Source: Leptospira koniambonensis
GTDB taxonomy: Bacteria; Spirochaetota; Leptospiria; Leptospirales; Leptospiraceae
Direction of reading: 5' to 3'
Assembly (NCBI RefSeq): GCF_004769555.1
Contig: NZ_RQFY01000004.1
Span: 1,488,001-1,552,000, forward strand
DNA: 64,000 nt
Shown here: piece by piece, positions 27,609 through 36,503 of the stretch
How the letters are laid out: each line of letters begins with the position of its first letter
Position numbering within the stretch: position 1 is the first letter of the stretch
The notes under the pieces: model-generated
Databases searched by the model: none
What the model was told of the DNA's origin: nothing
Seen by the model: only the letters and a program-made list of their open reading frames with translations
Made by a program: the position numbers and the translations under genes

Positions 27609-29015
27609 TTACAAAAACTCAAATCGTTTCATCAAACCTATTTCAACTGACTGCGATTGGGAAGAAGGAATGCCAGATTTCGCGATTAGATTTATTAAGG
27701 CTTGTCTACCGATTTCGCCAGCCAAAGTGGGTTCTCGATTTACAGAAAAATTTGCTAAGGTTTCCAGTTTATATTGCCATCCGATTGAATCAGCTCCTAT
27801 CCAAAGTGAGAGGCCGCTATTAAAATTATAAAAGATCTTGATACCGTAATATTGCCCCTTCGCTCTCCATTTAACGGTTTCCAAAAGAATAGATATTAAA
27901 GTTGTCGGCTCTCCAGAAGTAACAAGATCGGGTTGATACGCAGCAGCGGGGGTAATTGCATTATAACTTCGATTTCCGCTTAGGGAAAGAAAAGAAGACT
28001 CTAATCTGATCTCCCAGCGCTCATTGATTGGAAATGATAATTTTAAACCGCTTATCCATCCTTTCATAATTTCAGAAATATTTCCGTTTTGGATCCCGCT
28101 ATACGGTAATCTAGATGTTCCATAATTAATGACAGTAAATAATGTATGATGATCGTTAATGCTTCCATGAGACTCTAACATCCCGATTAAAGGACGGACT
28201 TTTATTATAGAATTCGAATATACTAGATAAGATAAATCCCCCTTGCTAATGTTTTGATTTTCGGGAAGATTGCTTAGAGAAAAAAATGGTACCGGAACCA
28301 AGGTCCCACTGGAGGAATCCGGAAAATATCCTAAATTTTTATGATTAGTTTTACCTCGATATTGATGATAGTCCAAAGAAACGGATATATTTTTCCAATA
28401 ATAGTTTAATCCGAAGCTGTTTGACAGACTGTCATTACCACTATTGTGAATCGGCGCACTTATTGTTTGGTCGGTGATGCCGACTTCGATATCTTGGTAT
28501 CGATTGGAGAATTTGGCACCTGGGGATTTGTATCTTCCCAACCCAAGCCCTGCGTAAAATTCTAATGTATGATGTTTAATTTGCGGGAGAACTGCGACCG
28601 GTTTTGAGTCTGTTTTACTATTCTCTAACGGTGTTATAAGAGATTCGGTTTTCGATTCTTTGGAAGGAATTTCGATGAACGGAGGAAGTTCTTCAGGTTG
28701 CGGATTTGGGCTTCCCTCTTCTTTTTTTCGATTGGGTTCTAAAATGGGATCTGTGTTTTCCGCCTCATTTAAGACAGATTTTGTTTTCTTCGGTAAACCC
28801 GAAACCTCGTCGAAGATATTCTCAACAAAACGTTTCTCTAATTTTCCTTGTACTCCCCCGCTTGTTTTGACCCTTATGTAAATATCTGTCTCTTCTGTGA
28901 TAATTCCTTGTATCGTTATACCGTTTTTCAACCGGATCCTTTTTTCTTCACTTGAGACGATATAGAAGGGAAATGATAGCGCAACGGCTAGTAATACCCT
29001 TCTGAAAATATGCAT
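27609..29015 (-). CDS. Exported barrel-like protein, array member 3
   Basis: The 468-aa product is organised like its neighbours. It has a signal peptide, an Sm-like domain (RIRLKNGITIQGIITEET, RVKTSGGVQGKLEKRFVENI), a long linker rich in Pro, Glu and Ser (about 75-150), and a strand-rich region with GDLSYLVYSNSIIKVRPLIG, GWISGLKLSFPINERWEIRLE and the end EIGLMKRFEFL. The C-terminal aromatic ending fits an outer-membrane barrel. It lies 15 bp upstream of member 4 and 97 bp downstream of member 2, probably in one transcript. Function unknown. Confidence 0.7.
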   Translation of the reverse strand: MHIFRRVLLAVALSFPFYIVSSEEKRIRLKNGITIQGIITEETDIYIRVKTSGGVQGKLEKRFVENIFDEVSGLPKKTKSVLNEAENTDPILEPNRKKEEGSPNPQPEELPPFIEIPSKESKTESLITPLENSKTDSKPVAVLPQIKHHTLEFYAGLGLGRYKSPGAKFSNRYQDIEVGITDQTISAPIHNSGNDSLSNSFGLNYYWKNISVSLDYHQYRGKTNHKNLGYFPDSSSGTLVPVPFFSLSNLPENQNISKGDLSYLVYSNSIIKVRPLIGMLESHGSINDHHTLFTVINYGTSRLPYSGIQNGNISEIMKGWISGLKLSFPINERWEIRLESSFLSLSGNRSYNAITPAAAYQPDLVTSGEPTTLISILLETVKWRAKGQYYGIKIFYNFNSGLSLWIGADSIGWQYKLETLANFSVNREPTLAGEIGRQALINLIAKSGIPSSQSQSVEIGLMKRFEFL

Positions 29016-29112
29016 AAGGGAAACTTTTTGTTAAGAGCATATAGAACAACTAATATTTATGTAAGGAATAATAGGATTCGACTACTGGCCGGAGATTTCG
29101 AGGGTCCAAATA

Positions 29113-30390
29113 CTAAATCTTCGAAATAAACTCAAATCTTTTCATCACTCCAAATTCCAGGATCGCAGATCTACTTTCTGAATTGATCGTTTTGCCTACA
29201 GCTTCCATTACTTTTTGCTGTATTAAGTAAGCACCAGGATTACTCAAATCTACTCCAATTAATCCGTCTTTGGATGAATAAAGATACTGTTGATATGAAT
29301 TCAGATTATATTTCCACTCATAAAATTGAAATCCTGCGTAAACCGAAATCGTAGGAGTCACTCGATAAACCAATCGATAGAGAAGATGGAAACCATTTGC
29401 ATTCCAAGAAATATTTTGATCTTGTCTGTAGAATGCTAACTGAGATAGATTTGTGGGAACAAGTCCAGATACTATACTTCCATCCTGGTTACCTGATAAA
29501 GTTAGATTATGATATTCTAATCTATTTTCCCATCTTTCTCCCATTCGAATGGTTGCTTTTAGTCCTATAGTATAACCTTTAAGAGTTTCATTAAATTTCA
29601 TTACACCTTGGGAATATAGATATAACCCTGTGTCGATATAATAGGACGTGGATAAATTTGTATCCTGAGATTGTCCCCAGAAGTGTTGGTATCCTATTGT
29701 AGGTCTTAAATCGAATCTGTCGTTTGTAAAAGCAAGAAATGATAATTCGTTTTTCAAAGAGCTTTGTCTTTCCGGAAAACTTCCTGTGCTATGCATCATA
29801 CCACTTGCATAAGAATGACTATCATAGGTGCTTCTATTACCTAAATAGGATCCTGTAATTCCCCCAGACCATCTTTTCCAAGTATAGATCGCTCCATACG
29901 TTTGGGACAATTCAGGAGAATGTGTAGGTTTATCGATTACAGTAGGAAGAGTTCCGGAGAGCAATCCCATTTTGTTTTGGACTTGCACCGGAAGCTCTTG
30001 TGTCTCAGGAGAATATCTCCCTGCTCCTAATCCGAAGGAGATTTCTAAATCATTTCTCTTTAATTGGTCTATATGAAAATTTACCAAAGGTTTGGGGACT
30101 TCTATAATTTGTGGTGTAGGCGTTTGTTCCGCTTGGACTGGCTTTTTTTCTTCCTGCTGAACTTTTGTAGGTTCATTGAAACTTACGGTATTGATCTCAG
30201 ATTTGTTTAGTTGTATCGTTTTTCCATCTGCAGTTTTGATCGTCATACTGGCCGCGGTCTGTTGTAATATCTCTGCGCGAATGACCTGGCCATTCTTTAG
30301 ATAGATGGTTTTCATTTCCGCAAACAAAGAAACAACTGGGGTCAATAAGAAGGTGAATAGTAGAAGGAACCGAAAAAGAGCCAATTTCAT
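29113..30390 (-). CDS. Exported barrel-like protein, array member 2
   Basis: The 425-aa product has a signal peptide ending near LFA-E, then the Sm-like domain with IYLKNGQVIRAEILQQT and IKTADGKTIQLNKSEINTVSF. A linker follows, then a strand-rich region from about 110: DLEISFGLGAGRYSP, ELSFLAFTNDRFDLRPTIGYQ, LKATIRMGERWENRLEYH, SVYAGFQFYEWKYNL and a final EFGVMKRFEFISKI. It is most like member 1. It is 78 bp from member 1 and 97 bp from member 3. Function unknown; predicted in or on the outer membrane. Confidence 0.7.
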   Translation of the reverse strand: MKLALFRFLLLFTFLLTPVVSLFAEMKTIYLKNGQVIRAEILQQTAASMTIKTADGKTIQLNKSEINTVSFNEPTKVQQEEKKPVQAEQTPTPQIIEVPKPLVNFHIDQLKRNDLEISFGLGAGRYSPETQELPVQVQNKMGLLSGTLPTVIDKPTHSPELSQTYGAIYTWKRWSGGITGSYLGNRSTYDSHSYASGMMHSTGSFPERQSSLKNELSFLAFTNDRFDLRPTIGYQHFWGQSQDTNLSTSYYIDTGLYLYSQGVMKFNETLKGYTIGLKATIRMGERWENRLEYHNLTLSGNQDGSIVSGLVPTNLSQLAFYRQDQNISWNANGFHLLYRLVYRVTPTISVYAGFQFYEWKYNLNSYQQYLYSSKDGLIGVDLSNPGAYLIQQKVMEAVGKTINSESRSAILEFGVMKRFEFISKI

Positions 30391-30468
30391 CTGCGACGTA
30401 TTCTGTATCTTAAAAGCTCGGATGCAATAATTTAATGGTCTTAATCTAACTTCGCAAACAAATTTCGA

Positions 30469-31773
30469 TTATTGAGATAACTCGAATCTTTTCATAACTC
30501 CGAATTCTAAGGAGGAGGCTTTGCTTGTGGCCGGGGTCATTTTCGCTGTGGAAGTTAACAGAAGATTTATAAGGACCAATTGATCGACGGGGCTTGGATT
30601 GTCTATATTGGCTAACCCATCGAAAGATTGATCTAATGATTTTAAAGAATATTTCCATTCGAATGCTTGGATCCCTGCCCAAAAAGAAATTGTGGGTGTC
30701 CATTTATAGAATAGTTTATAAGAAAAATTGAATCCTTTTGCGTCCCACTGTATACTTCCTCGGATTACTCCATAATCAAAAAAATTAGGAGGGTTGAACA
30801 TTGACAAAGTTCCGTTACTGTACTGTGCACCTGAAAGCATTAGATAATGTAATTCAATTCTATGTTCCCATCTTTCCCCTTGTCTAACTGTAGTTTTTAA
30901 TCCGATAGATGGGCCTTTCAATTTTTCCAAGAAGTAATAATGGTATTTGAAAAAAGAAGTTAGTTCATTTCCGTTATAGCCGGTTGAAATTGTATTATTA
31001 TCGTCTGTCTTTCCCCAAAACTGAGAATAACCAAAACTAGGTCTTAGATCGATCCTTTGATTACTATAAGCGAGATAGGAAATATCTGCTTTTAAGGAAC
31101 TTTGTTTTTCGGGGAATTTTCCGGCGATCTCTTGCAAACTAGCATTAGGATTATATATTTTAATTCTTTCGGATGTTTCACCGCCGAAATGATTTGCGCT
31201 TATGCCAAATGCAAACTTCTTCCAATAGTATATGGCGCCCATACTATAAGCTAAACCTCTTTTGTAACTGGGCGAATCATGATCAGGAGGAAGTTGTCCA
31301 GTTAGTATATTTGCTTTTACTGAAGTTTGATTTAAATAGGATTCGGTAGGAGGGCGATATGTTCCAAGGCCCGCTCCAAAAAATAATTCTATATCCTTCC
31401 TTTTGACCTGGTCAATTGCATAAGGACTAGCAGTTTTATTTATTTCGGGTTCTGGCGTTTTACTAACTTCTGGAGTAGGAGGGGGTGGTTCTTCGACTAC
31501 AGCGGTTAGTTGTTTTAATTTTTCCTCCGACTCTCTCTTTTCTTGAACGGTGGGTTCCTTGTAACTAACTCTTTGGATCTCTTTCTTATTCAGTTGTTTG
31601 ACCTTTCCGTCTTCCATTTTGATCTGCATTGTCGTTGCAGTTTGTTGGATGACTTCTCCGCGTAAGATCTGCCCGTTCCTCATATAGATCGTTTGTATTT
31701 CCGCAAACAGTTCGGCTACGGGAGAAGATAATAAAATAATTAAGAAACAGATTCTTATGTTGGAACTTCCCAT
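30469..31773 (-). CDS. Exported barrel-like protein, array member 1
   Basis: The 434-aa product is the first of the four in transcription order. It has a signal peptide (cut near LFA-E), an Sm-like domain (IYMRNGQILRGEVIQQT, IKMEDGKVKQLNKKEI), a Pro-rich linker with EEPPPPTPE, and a strand-rich part with DIELFFGAGLGTYRPP, DISYLAYSNQRIDLRPSFGY, GERWEHRIELHYLMLSG and SFWAGIQAFEWKYSL, ending EFGVMKRFELSQ. The block WKYSL and the following loop are shared by all members. Divergent from comF; the promoter should lie within 31774-31897. Confidence 0.7.
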   Translation of the reverse strand: MGSSNIRICFLIILLSSPVAELFAEIQTIYMRNGQILRGEVIQQTATTMQIKMEDGKVKQLNKKEIQRVSYKEPTVQEKRESEEKLKQLTAVVEEPPPPTPEVSKTPEPEINKTASPYAIDQVKRKDIELFFGAGLGTYRPPTESYLNQTSVKANILTGQLPPDHDSPSYKRGLAYSMGAIYYWKKFAFGISANHFGGETSERIKIYNPNASLQEIAGKFPEKQSSLKADISYLAYSNQRIDLRPSFGYSQFWGKTDDNNTISTGYNGNELTSFFKYHYYFLEKLKGPSIGLKTTVRQGERWEHRIELHYLMLSGAQYSNGTLSMFNPPNFFDYGVIRGSIQWDAKGFNFSYKLFYKWTPTISFWAGIQAFEWKYSLKSLDQSFDGLANIDNPSPVDQLVLINLLLTSTAKMTPATSKASSLEFGVMKRFELSQ

Positions 31774-31897
31774 AACGCGGCCTATTAGAAGGCACGTTTA
31801 CTTGATAGGCAATAACTTATTAAATACTTATGAATAAAAGGTGCTCTAATTAAGGAAAAATGCCCGCGGTAAAGATCGTTTAACACCTGTATCGTTT

Positions 31898-32626
31898 ATG
31901 AGATTTTTATACTTTCTTCGGCTTTTGGATTTCTTCTTTCCTTTACTCTGCGGGATTTGCGGCAGAGAAGACTTCTTTTCCTTAAAAATAGGCCTTTGTA
32001 AAAGATGCAACTATGCTGCTCGGACTTCCAAACAATTATATCGATGTAATGTATGTTCTTCTCCCTTGCCTGATGCAGAGAAGGTTTGTGAATTTTGCGA
32101 TTCCAGAAATGTATTTTTCACAAAAGTTTTCAGCCTGAGAGATAGGACCGACCTTTTAGGAGAATTATTAAATAAGCTGAAATCAAATAATGAATATCCT
32201 GTTTCTATTTTTCTTTCTTTGGGTATCAGAAAGGCATTGAGAGAGCTGAAAACATTGGATTTGGATGCTTGTATACTTCTTCCTAGCTATTCTAAAAATA
32301 AAATTTTTAATCCTGATCTCAGACCGTTCTCTCCAAGCGGCAGATTGTATGAAGAGACAAGGAGAATATTAAAAATTCCTTTAATAGATCCATTGATAAA
32401 AACAAGTCCGGAAAGACAGGCGGGCAAAAATTTCTCCGAAAGATTTTTTCATGCGTATTCTGCATGGGGAATCAAATCGAATTGGAAGGATCGTTGCCCT
32501 TCTAAGATATTATTATTGGACGATGTTTTTACTACTGGCGCAAGTGTGAACGAGGCATGCCGAATTTTAAAGAAGAATGGTACAAAGTCGGTTTATGTTT
32601 TAACCTATCTTAGGGTTTCGGATTAA
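31898..32626 (+). CDS. comF: ComF family phosphoribosyltransferase-like protein
   Basis: The 242-aa product has the ComF layout. The N-terminal zinc part has four CxxC pairs: CGIC (18-21), CKRC (34-37), CNVC (50-53) and CEFC (64-67). The phosphoribosyltransferase fold carries LLLDDVFTTGASVNEA (about 204-219), the PRPP-binding loop. Known: ComF proteins take part in DNA uptake in competent bacteria, though many hosts are not known to be competent. It is divergent from the four-protein array and 42 bp ahead of dinB. No other competence genes are in the window. Confidence 0.88.
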   Translation: MRFLYFLRLLDFFFPLLCGICGREDFFSLKIGLCKRCNYAARTSKQLYRCNVCSSPLPDAEKVCEFCDSRNVFFTKVFSLRDRTDLLGELLNKLKSNNEYPVSIFLSLGIRKALRELKTLDLDACILLPSYSKNKIFNPDLRPFSPSGRLYEETRRILKIPLIDPLIKTSPERQAGKNFSERFFHAYSAWGIKSNWKDRCPSKILLLDDVFTTGASVNEACRILKKNGTKSVYVLTYLRVSD

Positions 32627-32628
32627 AC

Positions 32629-32656
32629 TTGACTAATCTATATATCCGTTTAGTAT
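32629..32656 (+). promoter_or_regulatory. Possible promoter of dinB
   Basis: TTGACT (32629-32634) and TAGTAT (32651-32656) are spaced by 16 bases, just after the comF stop and 12 bases before the dinB start. The -35 is good and the -10 only fair. No LexA-like box of the TTTG-N5-CAAA type described for Leptospira is seen here. Confidence 0.3.
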
Positions 32657-32668
32657 AGATGGAAGAAG

Positions 32669-33766
32669 ATGATTCGAAAAATTCTACATGTAGACATGGA
32701 CGCATTTTATGCTTCTGTAGAACAAAGAGATAATCCGAGTTATCGGGGCAAACCAATCATTGTTGGAGGTCCTCCGGATTCCAGGGGGGTGGTATGCGCT
32801 GCAAGTTATGAAGCAAGGAAATTCGGAGTTCGCTCTGCAATGCCTTGCTCTCAAGCTGCGAGACTTTGTCCTTCCGGGATTTTTGTAACTCCTCGTTTCG
32901 AAGCATACAGAAAAGTATCTTCAAAAATCAGACAAATTTTTTTAGAATACACGGACCTTGTGGAGATGTTGTCCTTGGACGAGGCATTTTTAGATGTCAC
33001 CCAAAATAAGAAGAATATTCCTTATGCAAGTGAAGTTGCAAAAGAGATAAGAGAAAGAATTTTCGAAGAGACTCAGCTGACAGCATCGGCTGGAGTTTCC
33101 ATCAATAAATTTTTAGCTAAAATTGCTACCGACCAAAATAAACCGAATGGAATGACAATCGTTCGTCCGGAGCAGATTGAAAAGTTTATAGATTCATTAG
33201 ATGTTTCTGTATTTCCAGGGATTGGAAAAGTTACATTAAAAAAAATGCATGAACTTGGGATCAAAAAGGGAAAGGACCTAAAAGAAAAAAGCCTGGAGAT
33301 GTTAGGCCAAAATTTTGGTAAATCTGGCCGTTGGTTCTTTGCAGTATGCAGGGGTTTAGATGATAGACCTGTAGAGCCTTATAGAGAAAGAAAATCCTTA
33401 GGTGCAGAATCTACGTTTGCTAAAGACCTGGAAAATGGCTCGGATATATTTAGAGAACTTGCTGATATCGCTGAAGAATTAGAAAGAAGGCTTTTACAAA
33501 AACCTTTTCCAGGAAAAACAATTACTCTCAAAGTAAAATTTTCAGACTTCACCCAAAAGACCAGGAGTATTACTGAAGACTATTCCTATCTGGATAAAAA
33601 TGAATTGTACCGGATCGGATCTAAACTTTTGGAAGAATTTATATTGGGATCCGGTAAATCTATTTTTCCAATTCGCCTTTTAGGTTTAAGCCTTTCTCAT
33701 CCAGAAAGTAAAAGTTCTCAGATCAAAAGTGAAGACGAAGAAGATCTGTTTCCTTCTCTATTCTAA
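32669..33766 (+). CDS. dinB: DNA polymerase IV (Y family)
   Basis: This is an error-prone polymerase for copying past damaged bases. The 365-aa product fits the family (about 350-365). Seen: HVDMDAFYASVE with Asp9, SYEARKFGVRSAMP (fingers), LSLDEAFLDVT with Asp104/Glu105 as the other catalytic pair, and a helix-hairpin-helix thumb part with FPGIGKVTLKKMHELGI. The little-finger domain follows. The last residues (EEDLFPSLF) resemble a sliding-clamp-binding peptide. The GGAAGAAG ribosome-binding site is directly before the ATG. Confidence 0.95.
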   Translation: MIRKILHVDMDAFYASVEQRDNPSYRGKPIIVGGPPDSRGVVCAASYEARKFGVRSAMPCSQAARLCPSGIFVTPRFEAYRKVSSKIRQIFLEYTDLVEMLSLDEAFLDVTQNKKNIPYASEVAKEIRERIFEETQLTASAGVSINKFLAKIATDQNKPNGMTIVRPEQIEKFIDSLDVSVFPGIGKVTLKKMHELGIKKGKDLKEKSLEMLGQNFGKSGRWFFAVCRGLDDRPVEPYRERKSLGAESTFAKDLENGSDIFRELADIAEELERRLLQKPFPGKTITLKVKFSDFTQKTRSITEDYSYLDKNELYRIGSKLLEEFILGSGKSIFPIRLLGLSLSHPESKSSQIKSEDEEDLFPSLF

Positions 33767-33767
33767 A

Positions 33768-34517
33768 CTATTTAGAAGTATCTCCATCTATTCCAGAAGG
33801 AACCAAGTTTGCGATCCCTTGTCTGAGATTGGCCCATTCTTGCCTGCATTTTTTATCCGAATCTTTTTCTTCATTATAATGGATCATGGATCTTCCCGCT
33901 GCAAGTCCTGCTAATTTAGAATTATCGAATATTTTCCAGGCGATACTTAAAATGAATAAACCTACAAATGGAAGTGCGATCTTTAAGATCCCATGATGTT
34001 TGGAATCCATAATCGATCCTAAAAATGTGCATATAGAGCCAATGCTGAATAAATACCAACCTATATAAAAATAATCTTCTGCAATCTCGGAAGCATTATT
34101 GATCATATATCTACAGAAAGATCCATCCATCTCTACCAATTCTTTTTTTCCGGACGGTAAAAGATTTTCTATAAACGGTTTTTCTAATCTGGACTTTCCT
34201 AAATAGGGCTGGATCTCTAAGAATAAATTGATCCCTAAATACAACATTCCAATGAAGAAGATTATAAAAAAAGGTCTGTATAAAAGTTTGGTCCTTTCTG
34301 TAGATCTGTATATTTCCAGTTCAGATTCAGGAACTCCCATCTTTTTGGAAATTCTGTCTTTGTATTGTTGGAATGCTAGGTTATCCATGAATGCAATATA
34401 ATCTGTAGCAGGAGGAGAATCTTTTGTCTCCTTACTTTGAAGCCAAACATTTACTTCGTTTAAAGCTTTGGTCTTGGAAACTTTGAAGTATGGAAAGATA
34501 AGACGGATCAGAAACAT
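33768..34517 (-). CDS. Putative membrane protein, unknown function
   Basis: The 249-aa product was not recognised. Seen: three hydrophobic segments near residues 83-101, 147-168 and 178-196; a charged, soluble N-terminal part of about 80 residues; and a soluble C-terminal tail with Asp/Lys-rich stretches. There is no signal peptide. It is convergent with dinB (its stop lies 1 bp beyond the dinB stop) and follows recQ by 105 bp in the minus direction. No domain motif can be named. Confidence 0.6.
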   Translation of the reverse strand: MFLIRLIFPYFKVSKTKALNEVNVWLQSKETKDSPPATDYIAFMDNLAFQQYKDRISKKMGVPESELEIYRSTERTKLLYRPFFIIFFIGMLYLGINLFLEIQPYLGKSRLEKPFIENLLPSGKKELVEMDGSFCRYMINNASEIAEDYFYIGWYLFSIGSICTFLGSIMDSKHHGILKIALPFVGLFILSIAWKIFDNSKLAGLAAGRSMIHYNEEKDSDKKCRQEWANLRQGIANLVPSGIDGDTSK

Positions 34518-34622
34518 ATAGTTTTCCTAATGTATAAAATCAGCAAATAGATTGGCTGGTCAGATTAGGAAATCTTTAAGATGTGTGCAAGGCGTTTTTT
34601 TAGGTTCGAAAAGTAGAAAAGG

Positions 34623-36488
34623 TTAAAACTTCTCTAAAATAGCTAAAATTTCTCTCCCATATTGTCTAACTTTGGCTTCTCCCATACCTTTGATTGCCAT
34701 TAGATCCTCCAGACTTTCCGGTTTCTGGGAAACAATTCGGACAAGCACAGGATTTTGGAGCACCATAAACTTCTTCCATTTATTACGTCTCGCGATCCTG
34801 TCTCTGAAGTTTTTGAGTTCATTCAGAATAAGTTTATCCCCGCTAAGTGGAACTTTTTTGCGAGGTTTATCGGGATCGTCAAATACCGGTTTAGGTTTTC
34901 CGAATGCAGTTAGATAGATTTTAGGATATTTATCCCCTTTAACAGAAAGTTTTTTAGCCTTCTGCCAATCTTCTAAAAGTTTAAGAATAGATTCTTCAGG
35001 AACATGCTTTAAGGAAGAATAATATTCAGATTTATCCAATCTTCTGCGGAGTATATCTTTAGATTTTGCGCCTCTTAAAGTGCCTGCGATGATTTTTTTA
35101 CCAAATTTTGCAGGATATTCTGAGATCAATCCTTCTATCGATCTGATCTCGTCTGCATCGAAGATATGAGATTCTTTCTCCTTTTTCTTTTCTGCTTTTA
35201 ATCTTTCTCTTTCTGTATAGGCAAGTCTTGCAGAATGAGAAGATGCGGAATCTGCACAAGTATCGCAGGATCCACAATTAGAGATTTTTTCTCCGAAATA
35301 ATCACATAAGATCTTTTGCCTGCAGTCAGGAGAACTTACATAAGATTTTACATGAGAGAGTAGGGTTTCTCCTCCCTTATAATTTGCTTCTTTGGAAAGA
35401 AGAAAACTTTGAACGCTTAAATCGCCAGGTAAGAAGAATAATACACAATCAGAATTTTTACCGTCTCTACCAGCTCTTCCTGCTTCTTGGTAATAACTTT
35501 CTAAGGAAGAAGGTACCTGATAATGAAGGACCAATCTTACGTTAGGGCTGTCTAGTCCCATTCCGAATGCGTTTGTGGCTACAAGTATATTCGTTTTTCC
35601 GGATGAATATCCTTCCTGCGCTTTTTCCCGGCTCGAGTCTGTTCTTCCTGCGTGATACTTTCCTACTTTGTATCCTGATTTGCGGAGAAGTTCGTAAATT
35701 TCGTCCACTTTTGCGCGGGTAGAGCAATAGATTATTACTTTTCCTGAAACAGATTTTTGAAAAAACCCCTTTTCTAATATTTCTAAAAGCAAATTTTCTT
35801 TTTCTCTTTCTGAGTCTGGATATACTACCGAAAATTTTAAATTCTCTCTGGCGTATGTCCCTTGCACATGTAAAGGGAGTTTTAATCCTAAACTATCAGA
35901 GATATCTTTTTTAACTCTATCGGTTGCGGTAGCAGTCAGGGCTACCCAAGGAGTTCCTTCTTGTAAATAAGAACGTAATGTATGAAGTTTTCTGTATTCA
36001 GGACGGAAATCATGACCCCATTGAGAAACACAATGTGCCTCGTCCACTGCCATTAAACTCACTGGAAGTTTTGGAAGTAGATTTAAAAAAGAACGTGAGA
36101 CAGCTCGTTCTGGAGAAATATATAATATTCTAATCTTTCCAGTTGCAGCAGAAGATAAAACTCTGACTTGCTCCAGATCATCTTGGGTAGAATTACAATA
36201 AGCTGCTTGGATACCTTTCGCTTTTAGTCCGTCTACTTGATCCTTCATTAATGCGATCAATGGAGAGATTACGATAGTAAGAGAACTTGCCTCTGCAAAG
36301 GAAGGCAATTGATAGATGAGTGATTTTCCGCCGCCTGTGGGAAGAATTGCGAGCACATCTTTTCTTCCCAATAACGCTCGGACTGCTTCCCATTGGCCTT
36401 GCCTGAATTGGGAGAATCCGAAATGGGTATGTAGGATCTTTTTCCAATCCTCTATCGAAGAGGAGACTGTTCCAGTGATTGCAGACAA
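34623..36488 (-). CDS. recQ: ATP-dependent DNA helicase RecQ
   Basis: RecQ unwinds DNA 3' to 5' in recombination and fork repair. The 621-aa product has the full layout: motif [10 protein letters not shown] (Lys55), DEAH box (149-152) followed by [14 protein letters not shown], the helicase C part with [19 protein letters not shown], and a four-Cys zinc knuckle with [11 protein letters not shown] and CGSCDTC. The winged-helix part and an HRDC domain at about 545-621 ([34 protein letters not shown]) follow. It begins 15 bp after the mnmC stop and may be co-transcribed with it. Confidence 0.95.
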   Translation of the reverse strand: MSAITGTVSSSIEDWKKILHTHFGFSQFRQGQWEAVRALLGRKDVLAILPTGGGKSLIYQLPSFAEASSLTIVISPLIALMKDQVDGLKAKGIQAAYCNSTQDDLEQVRVLSSAATGKIRILYISPERAVSRSFLNLLPKLPVSLMAVDEAHCVSQWGHDFRPEYRKLHTLRSYLQEGTPWVALTATATDRVKKDISDSLGLKLPLHVQGTYARENLKFSVVYPDSEREKENLLLEILEKGFFQKSVSGKVIIYCSTRAKVDEIYELLRKSGYKVGKYHAGRTDSSREKAQEGYSSGKTNILVATNAFGMGLDSPNVRLVLHYQVPSSLESYYQEAGRAGRDGKNSDCVLFFLPGDLSVQSFLLSKEANYKGGETLLSHVKSYVSSPDCRQKILCDYFGEKISNCGSCDTCADSASSHSARLAYTERERLKAEKKKEKESHIFDADEIRSIEGLISEYPAKFGKKIIAGTLRGAKSKDILRRRLDKSEYYSSLKHVPEESILKLLEDWQKAKKLSVKGDKYPKIYLTAFGKPKPVFDDPDKPRKKVPLSGDKLILNELKNFRDRIARRNKWKKFMVLQNPVLVRIVSQKPESLEDLMAIKGMGEAKVRQYGREILAILEKF

Positions 36489-36503
36489 GTTGAAACTTCT
36501 TCC

